From NCBI GenBank assembly GCA_030710605.1, contig CP092874.1, positions 18,111,497 to 18,175,496 on the forward strand: a DNA stretch of 64,000 bases, read 5' to 3'. Under the pieces are notes generated by a model. That model was given only the letters and a program-made list of their open reading frames with translations, was not told the DNA's origin and ran no database searches. Shown here one piece after another: positions 22,404 to 34,819 of the stretch (positions within the stretch are counted from its first letter, which is position 1; every line of letters begins with the position of its first letter). Source of the DNA: Cordylochernes scorpioides (taxonomy: Eukaryota; Arthropoda; Arachnida; Pseudoscorpiones; Chernetidae). The position numbers were made by a program, and so were the translations under genes.

Positions 22404-22562
22404 CATTTTGGCGGGAGAATTAGTCAACCAAACGTAAAAAAATTTGGCGGAAAAATATGTCCACCAATGTCACAACATTTTGGCGGAAAATTTTTGAACT
22501 AATGTAAAGTATATTTTGGCGGAAAAATTAGTCGGCCACGAATGAAAAATATTTTGGCGGAG
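22404..22562 (+). promoter_or_regulatory. Five-copy E2F-like motif array
   Basis: TTTGGCGG cores, mostly as ATTTTGGCGG, recur at about 22405, 22441, 22476, 22512 and 22550, spaced 35-38 bp. The flanks (AATTAGTC, ACCAATGT) also repeat, so this is a degenerate tandem repeat. The word matches the E2F site TTTSGCGS-type core. The mirror array is at 44262-44440. A CCGGAAGTG ETS-like word follows at about 22583. Confidence 0.5.
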
Positions 22563-22697
22563 AGAAAAGGAGTAGGACACGCCGGAAGTGGGTCGAAAAC
22601 GGAAATAGCCGTGTACAAACATCCCCGAGCGTTCATTGGATGATGACTTCCGAAGCTCTTACCCATCCATCAACATAGACACCTCCGGAATGTTGTC

Positions 22698-22955
22698 TTA
22701 GTCTGCTGGATCTTCCAGTACATGTTTTCTTACACTTCTCATCAATCGCTTTAAAAACTTTGGGAAAAACTGTTTCTCAAATATGTCAAGACGGAAATAT
22801 TCTTTGCACACAACAACAATATTTGACTTCGCATAAACGAGGGATATAAATTCAGATGGATTCAGACACGATTGAGAGTTGTCTTTTATTACAATTATTC
22901 GAACTTTAAATCCATTCCCACAAGAGTATGTTAATACAAAGCAATAACGCGCCAT
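22698..22955 (-). CDS. Unknown 85-codon ORF, broken on the other arm
   Basis: The frame MARYCFVLTYSCGNGFKVRI runs to a stop at 22698. No domain recognised. The right-arm copy (about 43890-44130) aligns over most of its length but lacks the start and contains in-frame stops (for example GAA to TAA). The ATG overlaps a GCGCCAT repeat word, so the start is doubtful. It may be a decayed TE piece. Confidence 0.22.
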   Translation of the reverse strand: MARYCFVLTYSCGNGFKVRIIVIKDNSQSCLNPSEFISLVYAKSNIVVVCKEYFRLDIFEKQFFPKFLKRLMRSVRKHVLEDPAD

Positions 22956-24120
22956 CTATACATATAAAATAAAATCATCACATCGAGAAATGCTCTTCCG
23001 CAAACAATAAAGACAAAGCTAGTTAAGCCTAGATCAATTATAAAGTAATAACGTGACATCTATATATAAGAAATAAAATCACAATGTTCGAATGTTTCTT
23101 TTATAAACAAAATATACTTTCAACTGTCCTTACTAAGATGAAAAAGAGTGGCTTAAAACAGTCTTCCAGATCGACCCGCCTACAAGCTTATAAGCTCCTA
23201 TAAGCTTATGTCCATAGTTTACTTGAAAACCATTTCTAAGATTCCATCCTTCAGTGTAGCATATAAAAGCAGAATGATCCAATACAGTATTAGAGCTCTG
23301 AGAAGCGGTCTGGTGGATTAAATTGGCGAAACCGCTGGGAGGGTTCACCACTGATGAGCCAAGCCCTCCCAATATATTTTTTCATCGCAGTAAGGACAGT
23401 AGAAGTTTGTATTATTATAAAAGAAACATTCGCGTTTTTAAATCCTTTTATTTTACAAGAGTATGTGTTACAATTGATTCCCATATTGTGTATCTACATT
23501 TACAAATGTACTTGTCCAATCATAGAAACTTGTCCATAAACCAGCTGAGTGGGTAGAGGTGGACATGTTTATGTAGCGTGGATGTCGAAAGGGCCGGCGT
23601 AGGCTGGACTAAGGACATGACCTCAAATCAGGTCGTTGGTACCTTTGTCCATATTCTCCTATATGGACAACTCTTTGGGAATTGTAGGCAGGCCGATCTG
23701 GTAGACTAACTGCTCTAAGCCACTATGTTTCATCGCAGTAAGGACAGTTGAAAGTATATTTTGTTTGTAAAAGAATCATTCGTCTTTGTTATTCTATTTC
23801 TTACATGTAGATGTCGCGTTATTGCTTTGTAATTGATCTATGCCTAACTAGCTTTGTCTTTATTGATTGCGGAAGAGCATTGCTCGATGTGAAGATTTAT
23901 ATGTAATACTACTGTCCTATAAAAGCCTATATCCATAGTTTGCTAAAATATTATATATAAGACGCCACTCTTTTCAGTATCACATATATAAACAGAATCG
24001 TCCAATGCAGTATTAGAGCTCTAAAAAAAGCGGTCTGGTAGATTAAAAATTGGTGAAACCGTTGGAAGGGTTCACCATTGATGAGCCAAGCCTTCCAACC
24101 ATTCTCCATCGCAGAAACAT
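22956..24120. repeat. Nested inverted repeat units with GAAA/CTGATGA loops
   Basis: Segments near 22980-23130 and 23740-23890 are reverse complements (AAGACAAAGCTAGTTA, GCTCTTCCGCAA, CAGTAAGGACAG). Loops with GAAA, 19 bases and (C/T)TGATGA lie at 23328-23357 and 24055-24084. The site 23830-23841 is the empty counterpart of the Penelope-like insertion in the right arm. Confidence 0.65.
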
Positions 24121-25260
24121 TCGTGCTTGAGCATTCTATTTGTTATATATATAGATGGCGCTTCATAATGAAGTTATACAGGTGGACAACATCAGGTATT
24201 TCCTTATATCCTTCAAATAGCTATCTACAAATATAAATAGGTAAATATGGGAATTTTGCCGGGAGGATATTGGTCTAAAAGGCTGCCTCTCCCGTCAAAA
24301 TATACGCTACAACTAAACGCCAGCTATTAACCGTAAACTAGCGGATATATGACTAAACCATAGCGGCTTTGACAAATTTAAAACGTCAACCTAGAGGTCG
24401 TCGTTTTGAATTATTTCCCTCCTCAGTCCAGGACGAGTTTTGAATTTGTAAGATCCCCCACAAGGGTTTCATGAAATTTACCAAATTTGCCAAAACGATG
24501 TTCAAATGGTAAAGCGGTTAGGATAATTCTATGGCCAAAATAAAGATGCAAACATTTTGCCGGAAGGATATATCAAAGGGAGAAATGGCTCCATCAACAC
24601 AATGGCGAATAGTCTTGTTTTAGCGGGAGTGTAAGTTTTCCCTATATATTGGTATCTTCAAATTGTGTAAAAATACGACCAGATGATACACTAGTTCAAC
24701 TTCCATATCCGGGGATATTTTCATCTTATAATTATATTTTTGCCCAATTTTAATCTTATTTTTTAAATAAAAAGCGATTTAGTTCTCGAATCTCCCACTC
24801 TGGAATATCCCCAGTAACACCTGTTATTATCTCCCAATAACTTTATTTATTTATTAGAACACGGCGAGATTTCAGGGAAGAACTCCAATTTTTATATTTT
24901 TTACCTTTTAGAGTTCTATATAATTTCGATTTTATTTTATACTTCGTTTTTCAGTTTAATTTTATATATCGTTTTACCGTGTCTCGAGGAAGGGTTTCTC
25001 CTCTGAAATCTTTTAGAATTCGAAGGGAGAAAGTTATTTGGAGATAGAATAGCTATTTATATATACTGGGGATTTGTATCTTCTCTGTCCTAACAATATC
25101 AATTATTACATAGTTATTATAGGTAAGAAACACACGCCCAGTTTATCTCTAAATCTAATATCTCTCAGAGAAATAAACTAGGAATCTGACACAAAATATG
25201 GAAACAATATAACATCTACACTAATGAACAAAATGGTACTGTGTTGATTAAATTTACATA
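24121..25260. other. Spacer shared by both arms, no gene seen
   Basis: Mirrored by 40427-41440. Contains further (T)TTTGCCGG words near 24250 and 24550 and AT-rich sequence. Confidence 0.55.
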
Positions 25261-26213
25261 CACTCATGAACAAAACTTAAGGAAGTTGTACCTTTTAGAA
25301 TGTATATCGGGATTCAGACAATAACTCTGAAATATATTACAGTGACCTTTATTGAAGACACACGACATAACCAAGTGTATATACACTCATGGACAAAACT
25401 TAAGGAAGTTGTACCTTTTAGCATGTATATCGGGATTCAGACAAAAACTCTGAAAGATATTACAGTGACCTTTATTGAAGACACACGAAATAACCAAGTG
25501 TATATACACTCATGGACAAAACTTAAGGAAGTTGTACCTTTTAGCATGTATATCGGGATTCAGACAATAACTCTGAAAGATATTACAGTGACCTTTATTG
25601 AAAATACACGAGATAACCAAGTGTATATACACTCATGGACAACACTTAAGGAAGTTGTACCTTTTATCATGTATATCGGGATTCAGACAATAACTCTGAA
25701 AGATATTACAGTGACCTTTATTGAAGACACACGACATAACCAAGTGTATATACACTCATGGACAAAACTTAAGGAAGTTGTACCTTTTAGAATATATATC
25801 GGGATTCAGACAATAACTCTGAAAGATATTACAGTGACCTTTATTGAAGACACACGAGATAACCAAGTGTATATACACTCATGGGCAAAACTTGAGGAAG
25901 TTGTACCTTTTAGAATATATATCGGGATTCAGACAATAACTCTGAAAGATATTACAGTGACCTTTATTGAAGACACACGAGATAACCAAGTGTATATACA
26001 CTCATGGGCAAAACTTGAGGAAGTTGTACCTTTTAAAATGTATATCGGGACTCAGACAATAACTCTGAAAGATATTACAGTGACCTTTATTGAAGATACA
26101 CGAGATAACCAAGTGTGAACAAAATTATCTCTATCTCCTTCAAAAAACAACAAAAAAAAAGACGACCGGCGACCTCAAAGAATTTTCACTTCTTTAAGTC
26201 TTTTCTATGAGTG
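25261..26213. mobile_element. Tandem-repeat MITE 'A', left copy, 7 units of 123 bp
   Basis: Ends CACTCATGAACAAAACTTAA and TTTTCTATGAGTG form TIRs. TA lies on the left side and a CATA on the right, a pattern like Tc1/mariner MITEs. Inside are seven 123-bp units. Because 123 is 3 x 41 the array is open in frame for 272 codons, but the product is a pure repeat and unlikely to be a gene. The right-arm counterpart (40208-40426) has one unit. Confidence 0.88.
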
Positions 26214-26979
26214 CATATAAATGTGTGTGTAGCAGCGCTGGGTTGGTACTTATCCTAAGTACGCCATGATAATCATGATGGGTAGTTAGCGACTGCTTCT
26301 CACTATAAGTACACCACATGTCTATACAGGTAGACAGCAGTTCGACTTTTACACTTACATGGCTCCAGAGTCCCATATAGTTACTTGTATTGACTGATTG
26401 GGTTAGACTTTTGCAAGAATCGGGCACCATGGAAGCAATTTTTTTAAAATAAAAAAGTGCCTAATGTGTGCGGGATTCGATTTCAGGTCTAGGCTGTCTA
26501 AAATCTATGGTTTATAACCCTGCTCCACCTTTCTATGGGTGTGGTAATTATTAATGATTGTGTACTATGCTCCTATTTTTACCTAAGCACGCTCGAAAAA
26601 TAAAAGCACCGTAATATTTTAAGTTTATATTGAAAAATCATAAACTTAAACGACGTTTTATATTAACAATACTAAATATAGAAATAGTAAGTCTATTCAG
26701 GAGCCTACAGTTCCCAAAAACCAAGTCACTTATTGTCAGCAAAATATCTTTCTCTATTAACATGAAATAATTTTTGCCAACTTGAACACAGCACAGTTTG
26801 TAATTTTGCCAATTGCGGGATCTACTAGGTCGATATTAGAGTTTCATAAATTGACTATCTTTTATACCGCAAGTTGTTTTTTTTTTTTAAATAAATTTAT
26901 ATTGGGAGCTTTCGAGTCTCTGGCCCTTTATCAACTTTTAGTCAAAATAAAAATTTAAAAACTTTCGGTAAGTCGTTTA
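26214..26979. other. Spacer between MITEs A and B
   Basis: No gene seen. Mirrored by 39465-40207. A GGGATTCGATTTC box-B-like word at about 26470 could be a SINE trace, but no box A is evident. Confidence 0.5.
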
Positions 26980-27300
26980 CACTCCTGGACAAAACTTAAA
27001 GAATTGGAAAGTATTTGATGTCGCCGGTCGTCCATTTTGAAGGAGACAGAAGCTGTTCACACATGGTTATCTTATGTGTCTTCAACAAAGGCCACTGTAA
27101 TATAATTCAGAGTTATTGACTGAATCCCGATTTCAATGCGTGAAAGGTACAACTTCCTTAAGTTTTGTCCATGAGTGTATATACACTTGGTTATCTTGTG
27201 TGTATTCAATAAAGGTCACTGTAATATCTTTCAGAGTTATTGTCTGAATCCCGATATACATTCTAAAAGGTACAACTTCCCTAAGTTTTGTTCACGAGTG
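26980..27300. mobile_element. Tandem-repeat MITE 'B', left copy, 2 units
   Basis: CACTCCTGGACAAAACTTAA ... GTTTTGTTCACGAGTG, flanked by TA at 26978-26979 and 27301-27302; 321 bp. It has two 123-bp units, in the orientation opposite to A. The right-arm counterpart (37428-39464) has 16 units. Confidence 0.9.
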
Positions 27301-27969
27301 TATGTAAATTTAATCACGCAGTACATCTTAACAGCATATAGAACAAATATAGAATAAGTAGAAGATTGAAATAACAAACGCCATTATTATTATATAATGG
27401 AGGGAATTCTGAAATGATTGAAGTGAATATGGAAAAGCAACAGCATTGAATGTCCCCAACCTCTACGGTATAATTTGATGTAAATTGTGCACGCAAATTG
27501 CGAAATTGTAAATGGAGATTTTTTTTTAAATCTATCAAGTAAGAGACAAAAATAAAAATTACCTCAAGATTCGATCGGTGAATTGATTTCAAGTAAGAAC
27601 AGAAATTAAATGCACCTATCTTTTATTCGAATAGAGTTATTTAAATTGTTATAATGTTATTAGAAATATGCGCAACTATTTATATAGATTAACAAGTAGG
27701 GTTAACAATGATTGAAGAATGTAAATAAATATATTTTTCTAAGAATCTCTGCCACACGAAAAAAAAAAACAACAACAGAAATATAAGCAATTTCAGAAAA
27801 AAAAAATCATTGAAGTCACACAATCTAAAATTTTCAAAAATATGAATAAATTTTTCAAGTAAGTAAAATTATGCGAAACACATTCAAAATTGTAAAAAAA
27901 AAAAGTTTTTTTTTTTTTAACATTAAAGTTAATATATAAATCATTTGACTACGATGTTAATTCAGATAT
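27301..27969. other. AT-rich spacer with the empty Tc1 site
   Basis: No gene seen. TA at 27393-27394 is the unoccupied counterpart of the Tc1 insertion at 35918-37336. Confidence 0.65.
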
Positions 27970-28484
27970 TGTCGCGTATATAAGCCTTCAAAACACCTAC
28001 AACCTCCGCCAATAGATGGCGCTTTCGCCTGTTTCCGATCTGGAAATAATGTGAGAATCGCCGACTGCTGTGGTCCTGTTTTCTGAGACTAATTAATGTA
28101 AATATCCATTGATATTGACCCTGGGATGTAAAATAGTGTAAATATCCGTTGATTAATATTCGAGTAATTATGTAATGTGGTTTAAAGATGGCAATATAAA
28201 AGGAGTGTTAGAAGTCTTTGTACCGGTTGCTGTCATGACTCTCTCGCCAACACCACAGTCGAGTAGCGGTAAGTACTTCTGGTAAGTCTCTCGTGTCCCC
28301 CCACCAGTGGTAAGGCTGAGAGATACTGCCAGAGGAAAGGAGTTCCACCTGAGTGGTGGTTCTCGGAAGGTCTTTGGGTGGTCTGCAGGGTAGAGCTGCA
28401 GAGGAGAGCAACGGAGCCTGGGTAGGTGATCCACGATGGAGGAAGCGGAGCCGTCGCAAAGAACCGGAGGGGACGCGCGGGACA
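27970..28484 (+). repeat. Solo LTR, left copy
   Basis: TGTCGCG ... CGGGACA with the 4-bp duplication ATAT on both sides (27966-27969 and 28485-28488). At 515 bp with no internal region, it is a solo LTR of Gypsy type. The open frames across its GC-rich half are chance. The mirror copy is 34820-35327, so the LTR predates the split of the arms. Confidence 0.88.
28196..28203 (+). promoter_or_regulatory. TATA box of the solo LTR
   Basis: TATAAAAG in the middle of the LTR, followed by GC-richer sequence. It sets the LTR orientation. Confidence 0.5.
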
Positions 28485-30000
28485 ATATTATTGATAAAAT
28501 AGATTGAAAACTATTTGTTTATTCAAATATATTTCTATCCCCATGTACAAGAATGTATCATTGTGTTATATTTCGCTTCGTTTAAAATATTCCTTAATAT
28601 CTGATTAATATTTTCAGAAAAAAATGCATAAAGCTTTCGATACTAGCAACAAATTTATGTAAAATACTTAAATTGTTGTTCTTTCAGGTCACTTTTTCCA
28701 AGAGCTTGAATCCTATACGCTTGCAACACTAAAAGGACTTCGGATATATATCTTAAATAAATGTTATTAATATGTTTTTCAAAAGTAAAAAAATATATAT
28801 TTTTTATTATATAATATACATTAAATATATTAATGCGTAAAAAATAACAAAGATATTAAATATTTAAAATATTAAACCATTCAGGAATGAGTTTCTTTAA
28901 ATTTTCTTTTTTATTATATAAAAGGGATAAATTTATATTGGAAAATGATTATTGCTTATATAAAATGTGTGTGTGTGCGTGAAAACACAAGGCTTGCGAT
29001 TATTTCTTTTCATTAAGTCAGACAAATAATTAATTTGGAAATGATATATCTAAAACATATTTAAAATAATATATATTTAGAACAATCTATATGCTTTGTT
29101 GTGAGAAAATGAAAATACATAGCGACTCTAATTTGTAAATGGTATAAAACTATGTGAGAAAATTCAATATAAAATATCTCGATAGTGTGTTGCAATAATA
29201 TTTGCCTAATTTTCCATCCAAATTTGGTACTAAACGAAAGGGAAGTGGGCCAAGGCGGTCAATGGTCAGAACTTACCTTATTGCAGACGATGAAACAACG
29301 TAGTACCTGTTATTAGTTTGCATATATTGAAAATATTTGTGCCATTCGCTCCAGAAACATGAATTGCCAAAATGTTTCTACTAATATTTATGTCTTGCAT
29401 TTAATAAATGATTTGTCTCAAAATGAGGAATACAAAATATATATGTGCTTGTTTTTTTTTTAATTATATTTGTGATTGCATTTAATTATTTGTTATCACA
29501 AGATAAATCAATATTGCCATCACGTTGAATTCTATGTTGATTTTCAAATCTTTTAGTAACGAAGAAAAAAAAAAAACCCGATATGACAAAATGTTTATTT
29601 ACCACTTTAGAATACACAAACTTTCTTCTGTTTTTCTTTTAATGATGTTACCAGGTTAAAATCGCCCATACAGAAAATCACAGATAGAGATTTCTAAATT
29701 TTAATAATATCATAATATATATATATTATTTTATTTTGCACAATATGTGTGTATATTTAAAATAAAAATTATAAGCACTTTAAAATATAATAAAAATTTT
29801 CATTATATATAAACAAACGTGTGAAAAGTTTAAAAAATATATATATATTAAAATAAATAAAAAATATAATGCAGATTATATAAAATTAAATAGCTTTAAA
29901 TGCAAATTGTGCATTTTAATTAATATTTTTAAATAAAAGTCTAATATATAATACTTGGCATGAAATATATTTTGTTTCAAAAGGATATGAATATCACATT
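28485..30000. other. AT-rich core spacer, left arm
   Basis: No gene seen. Closely mirrored by 33360-34815. In a checked stretch (29224-29279 against 34024-34079) I counted one mismatch in 56 bases. Confidence 0.6.
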
Positions 30001-30470
30001 TGAAATTTCTAAATAAAGTTGTAGATCATGTTATATAACTATGAAATATTTATTGTCATCAAGATGCTAGCTATTGATTTATTAAATCTCAAATGTTTTA
30101 TTTAAAGTGTAAAATGTATATACTGAATCATTAAATTATATACAATTACACGTAAAAAAATATAAATGGGATCTTAATTATAAATAAGGGCGTAATTATT
30201 AGCGTTGTAAATTGATACAATTTAAAATATATATGTGTTTATAACACCCTTATTAAGAATTAAGATCCATTTATTTTTAAGTGGTATTAAATATAATTTC
30301 ACGATAAATATATAAATTTTACACTTTAAATACATTTGAAGTTTAATATCAATAGCTAGCATTTTAATGAAAATGAATATTTCACAGTTATATAGAATAA
30401 TCCGCAACGTTATTTCGAATTTTCAAATGTGTTGATGTTTATATCATTTTGAAACAAAAAAAAATTAAAT
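30001..30470. repeat. Local diverged inverted repeat at the palindrome core
   Basis: About 30001-30215 and 30236-30470 are reverse complements at visibly lower identity than the main arms (shared words: GCTAGCTATTGAT, TTACACTTTAAAT, TTTTGAAACAAA). It lies wholly within the left contig, so it is independent of the gap. Confidence 0.75.
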
Positions 30471-30481
30471 TCAATATTAGT

Positions 30482-30664
30482 TGTAATAGAGAACAGGTTG
30501 TGTTGTTAATGTTGTTCTTTGTGCCTATTTGACCACGCAGAATGCAACTGAACTAAGTTCTTTATTTATTAACTTATCTTTTTATAACATGGTTATATAT
30601 CTAAGCATGTTTACAAGTCGAGTCTGCAGTGTTGCCGGATCAACTTGTCAGTTCAAACATAACA
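30482..30664 (-). repeat. 3' LTR of the gap-edge Gypsy element
   Basis: On the minus strand it begins TGTTATGTTTGAAC just after a purine tract AAAGGAAACA and ends CTCTATTACA. At 183 bp it fits a short Gypsy LTR. The 5' LTR would lie in or beyond the gap. Confidence 0.8.
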
Positions 30665-30704
30665 TGTTTCCTTTAAACAAAAATAAAAAAGGATTGCAGT
30701 TCTC

Positions 30705-33046
30705 CTAGTCTCTATAACGCAAAGGTTTTCTCACTGTTCTACCACTGCGGGTTCGCACACTAGGAGAAGTAGATGATTCTTCACCTTTCTTGGCAACGTC
30801 CTCCCTTGGATCATATGCTCTTCTGTTTTCGGAAGTGGGTCTTCCATGATCTTGTATGTTGTCATCCATGGCTGTCCCTGCTTGAGATCCAGGAATGCTT
30901 GGACTTTGAATTGTTGGGGCAGAATCTTCTACACTGAACTTTCTCGGTCTAAGGTGAGACCTGTTCATGCGGTATTCAGACCCACTTGGTGTTTTCACCA
31001 TATATGAGCGTGGAGTTTCATGCTTTGCGGTCACTGTTGCCGGAACCCATTTTCTATGCCTTTCCTGCAACATGATGTTGTCTCCTACTTCCAAAGGTCT
31101 CAAAATTCTCTTTGGACTTCCTGCATACTTTTGTTGATGGTCTCTCAATTTTTGGTAATTCTTTGTTGTGTCAAACAGTGGTTTCAACTGTTGTCGGGTG
31201 TATGTCGAAGGAGTTTTCACAGATCTTCCCACAAGCATTTGGGTCGGAGATGGCAAGTCATACTTAGGTGTGTTGTTGAACTCCATCAAAGCCAGATTGG
31301 GATCTCTTCCTGACTTCACAGCTTTAATTATCAGTCCTTTGATGGTTTCAATTGTCCTCTCAACTTGTCCATTAGATCTTGGATATTTGGGACTGGAGGT
31401 TTGGTGTTTGAATTCATATTTCTGAACAAAATTTTTGAATCCAGTAGAGTTAAAAGGGGGTCCATTATCCAAAACTAGAGTTCTTGGAATTCCATGAGTC
31501 CTGAAAATGGTTTTCAACTGCATGATGGTTTCGGTTTCTCTTTTGCTTGATAATTTCCGGATTTCAACAAACTTTGAGTGGTAATCGACAACCAAGATGG
31601 AACTGGTTCCACTCACCTCCATGAAATCTACAGCAATTTTTTCCCATGGAAATTCAGGGATTTCATGAGCTATTCTTGACTCCTCAGGATTCTTTCTTGA
31701 ATATTCCTGACATGTTCTGCACTTTTCCACTTCATTTTCTACTTGTGTTATCTTGCCGGGCCAGTAAAATGCTGATCTTGCTTTTTCTTTGGAAGCTGCT
31801 ATGCCCTGGTGTGATGAATGAACAACCTGCAGGATTTCTTTTCGAAGAGTCGATGGCACCATGATGCAATTTCCTTTGTAAACAATTCCGTCACACACAT
31901 GAATTTCATCTTGAAATTGCCAGTAGGGTTTTGCTTCATCACAGACCTTAGTTTTATATTTCGGCCATCCATTCTTCGCATACTCTATTAGTTGTATCAA
32001 GGTGCGGTCCCCATGAGTTTCCTTTTATAGTCTCTTTATTTTTTCATCTGTGGTAACCAGCAACATGTGCACTGATTCAGTTTGACCTTCTAAATAGCTT
32101 GTGTCTACCTCATCTTTTAATGGATCTCTAGAAAGATGGTCAGCTACAAACATGTTTTTCCCTGGTGTAAACTTCAAAGATATTTGAAATCTCATTAGAT
32201 GTAAGACCATTCTTTGCAGTCTTGGGGAAAGCTTTTCTAAAGGTTTCTTAACAATACTCAGGAGAGGTTTGTGGTCAGTTTCCACAATAACATAATTTCC
32301 CCAAATATAGTACTGGAAGCGTTCACATCCAAAGACTATAGCCAAAAGTTATTTCTCTATCTGTGCGTATTTTCTTTGAGTTGCATTCAGGCTGAAGGAC
32401 GCATACTCAATTGCATGTCCCCCTTGCATGAGCACTGTACCAATACCATATTGGCTTGCATCAGATGAAATGGTGATTGGCTTGGTTGGGTCAAAAAATG
32501 TCAATATTGGAGCATTCGAAACCATATCTTTGAGTTTTTCAAAACAATCATTTTCTTCGCCTCCAAATTTCCATTCACTCTTGTTGCTTATCAATTTCCT
32601 TAGAGGTGCAATCTTGTCGGAAAGATTAGGAATGAATTTGCCAAGGTACGTTACCATACCTAAGAATCTTTGGACTTCAGTCTTGTTCTCAGGTCTTTTC
32701 AACTTTTGTATTGCCTCTGCTCTTGAAGCTTGAATGGCTATTCCATCTCGACTGATTATATGGCCTAAGAAATTTACTTTGTCGACAGCTATCTGCTGCT
32801 TCTTAGCATTGAGCTTGACATTATTTTCTTCCAACCTTCGAAGAACTGCTTTAAGGTTTCGGTTGTGCTCTTCGATTGTGCTTCCATAGATCAAGATGTC
32901 ATCCATATAGCAAGCAGTTCCCTGGAGACCTGAAAGAATATTGTTTATGCATCGCTGGAATACCTCCGATGCACTCTTCAATCCATAGGGAGAAGTCGCT
33001 TGAACCGGAATCTTCCAAAGGGAGTCGCAATGGTGCACAGGTTGGT
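30705..33046 (-). pseudogene. Ty3/Gypsy pol: RT (partial), RNase H, integrase; two in-frame stops
   Basis: One reading frame runs from the gap to a stop at 30705-30707, interrupted only by stops at 32349-32351 and 32025-32027. RT motif C is YMDDILIYG and the thumb has FLGMVTYLGKFIPNLSDKIA. RNase H shows DASQYGIGTVLMQGG, VETDHKPLLSI and VADHLSRDP. The integrase has an HHCC zinc region (HSSHQGIA... CRTCQEY), catalytic DFMEVSG, LVLDNGPPFNS and NGQVERTIETIK, and a C-terminal domain with VGDNIMLQERHRKWVPA. Upstream gag, protease and RT front are lost at the gap. No envelope gene is visible. Confidence 0.93.
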
Positions 33047-33146
33047 NNNNNNNNNNNNNNNNNNNNNNNNNNNNNNNNNNNNNNNNNNNNNNNNNNNNNN
33101 NNNNNNNNNNNNNNNNNNNNNNNNNNNNNNNNNNNNNNNNNNNNNN
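33047..33146. other. Assembly gap of exactly 100 N
   Basis: One hundred Ns. This is a common placeholder for a gap of unknown length, so the two flanks may not be truly adjacent or correctly oriented. Confidence 1.
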
Positions 33147-34815
33147 ACGTGTAATTGAATATAATTTAATGATTCAGTATATACATTTTACACTTTAAAT
33201 AAAACATTTGAGATTTAATATATCAATAGCTAGCATCTTGATGACAATAAATATTTCATAATTATATAACATAATCTACAACTTTATTTAGAAATTTCAA
33301 ATGTGATATTCATATCCTTTTGAAACAAAATATATTTCAAGCCAAGTATTATATATATAGACTTTTATTTAAAAATATTAATTAAAATGCACAATTTGCA
33401 TTTAAAGCTATTTAATTTTATATAATCTGCATTATATTTTTTATTTATTTTAATATATATATTTTTTAAACTTTTCACACGTTTGTTTATATATAATGAA
33501 AATTTTAATTATATTTTAAAGTGCTTATAATTTTTATTTTAAATATACACACATATTGTGCAAAATAAAATAATATATATATTATGATATTATTAAAATT
33601 TAGAAATCTCTATCTGTGATTTTCTGTATGGGCGATTTTAACCTGGTAACATCATTAAAAGAAAAACAGAAGAAAGTTTGTGTATTCTAAAGTGGTAAAC
33701 AAACATTTTGTCATATCGTTTTTTTTTCTTCGTAACTAAAAGATTTGAAAATCAACATAGAATTCATCGTGATGGCAATATTGATTCATCTTGTGATAAC
33801 AAATAATTAAATTCAATCACAAATATAATTAAAAAAAAAAAAAAACAAGCACATATATATTTTGTATTCCTCATTTTGAGACAAATCATTTATTAAATGC
33901 AAGACATAAATATTAGTAGAAACATTTTGGCAATTCACGTTTCTGGAGTGAATGGCACAAATATTTTCAATATATGCAAACTATTAACAGGTACTACGTC
34001 GTTTCATCGTCTGCAATAAGGTAAGATCTGACCATTGACCGCCTTGGCCCACTTCCCTTTCGTTTAGTACCAAATTTGGATGGAAAATTAGGCAAATATT
34101 ATTGCAACACACTATCGAGATATTTTATATTGAACTTTCTCACATAGTTTAATACCATTTACAAATTAGAGTCGCTATGTATATTCACTTTCCCACAACA
34201 AAGCATATAGATTGTTCTAAATATATATTATTTTAAATATGTTTTAGATATATCATTTCCAAATTAATTATTTGTCTAATGTAATGAAAATAAATAATTG
34301 CAAGCTTTGTGTTTTCACGCACATACACATTTTATATAAGCAATAATCATTTTTCAAAACAAATTTATCCTTTTAATACAAGTATAATAAAAAAGAAAAT
34401 TGAACGAAACTCATTCCTGAATGGTTTAATTTGTTAAATATTTAATATATTTGTTATTTTTTACGCATTAATATGTTTAATATATATTATATAAATAAAA
34501 AAATATATATTTTTACTTTTGAAAAACATCAATAACATTTATTTATTTAAGATATATCTGTAAAGTTCTTTTTTTAGTGTTGCAAGCGTATAGGATTCAA
34601 GCTCTTAAAAAAGTGACTTGAAAGGAGAACAATAATTTGAGTATTTTACATAAATTTGTTGCTAGTATCGAAAGCTTTATACATTTTTTCTGAAAATATT
34701 AATTAGATATTAAGGAATATTTTAAACAAAGCGAAATATAACACAATGATACATTCTTGTACATGGAGAGAGAAATATATTTGAATAAACAAATAGTTTT
34801 CAATCTATTTTATCA
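33147..34815. other. AT-rich core spacer, right arm
   Basis: Reverse complement of about 28489-30158. The first bases after the gap (ACGTGTAATTGAA) pair with the left arm near 30158, just short of the local hairpin centre. No gene seen. Confidence 0.65.
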
Positions 34816-34819
34816 ATAT

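Noticed and set aside
26460-26480. Box-B-like word suggesting a tRNA or SINE
   Set aside because: No box A or cloverleaf found around it.
28168-28485. 105-codon frame in the GC-rich half of the solo LTR, also at 34819-35268
   Set aside because: Antisense to the LTR TATA box orientation, differs in length between copies, no recognisable domain.
31020-32733. Plus-strand frames across 31.0-32.7 kb
   Set aside because: Shadows of the Gypsy pol gene on the minus strand.
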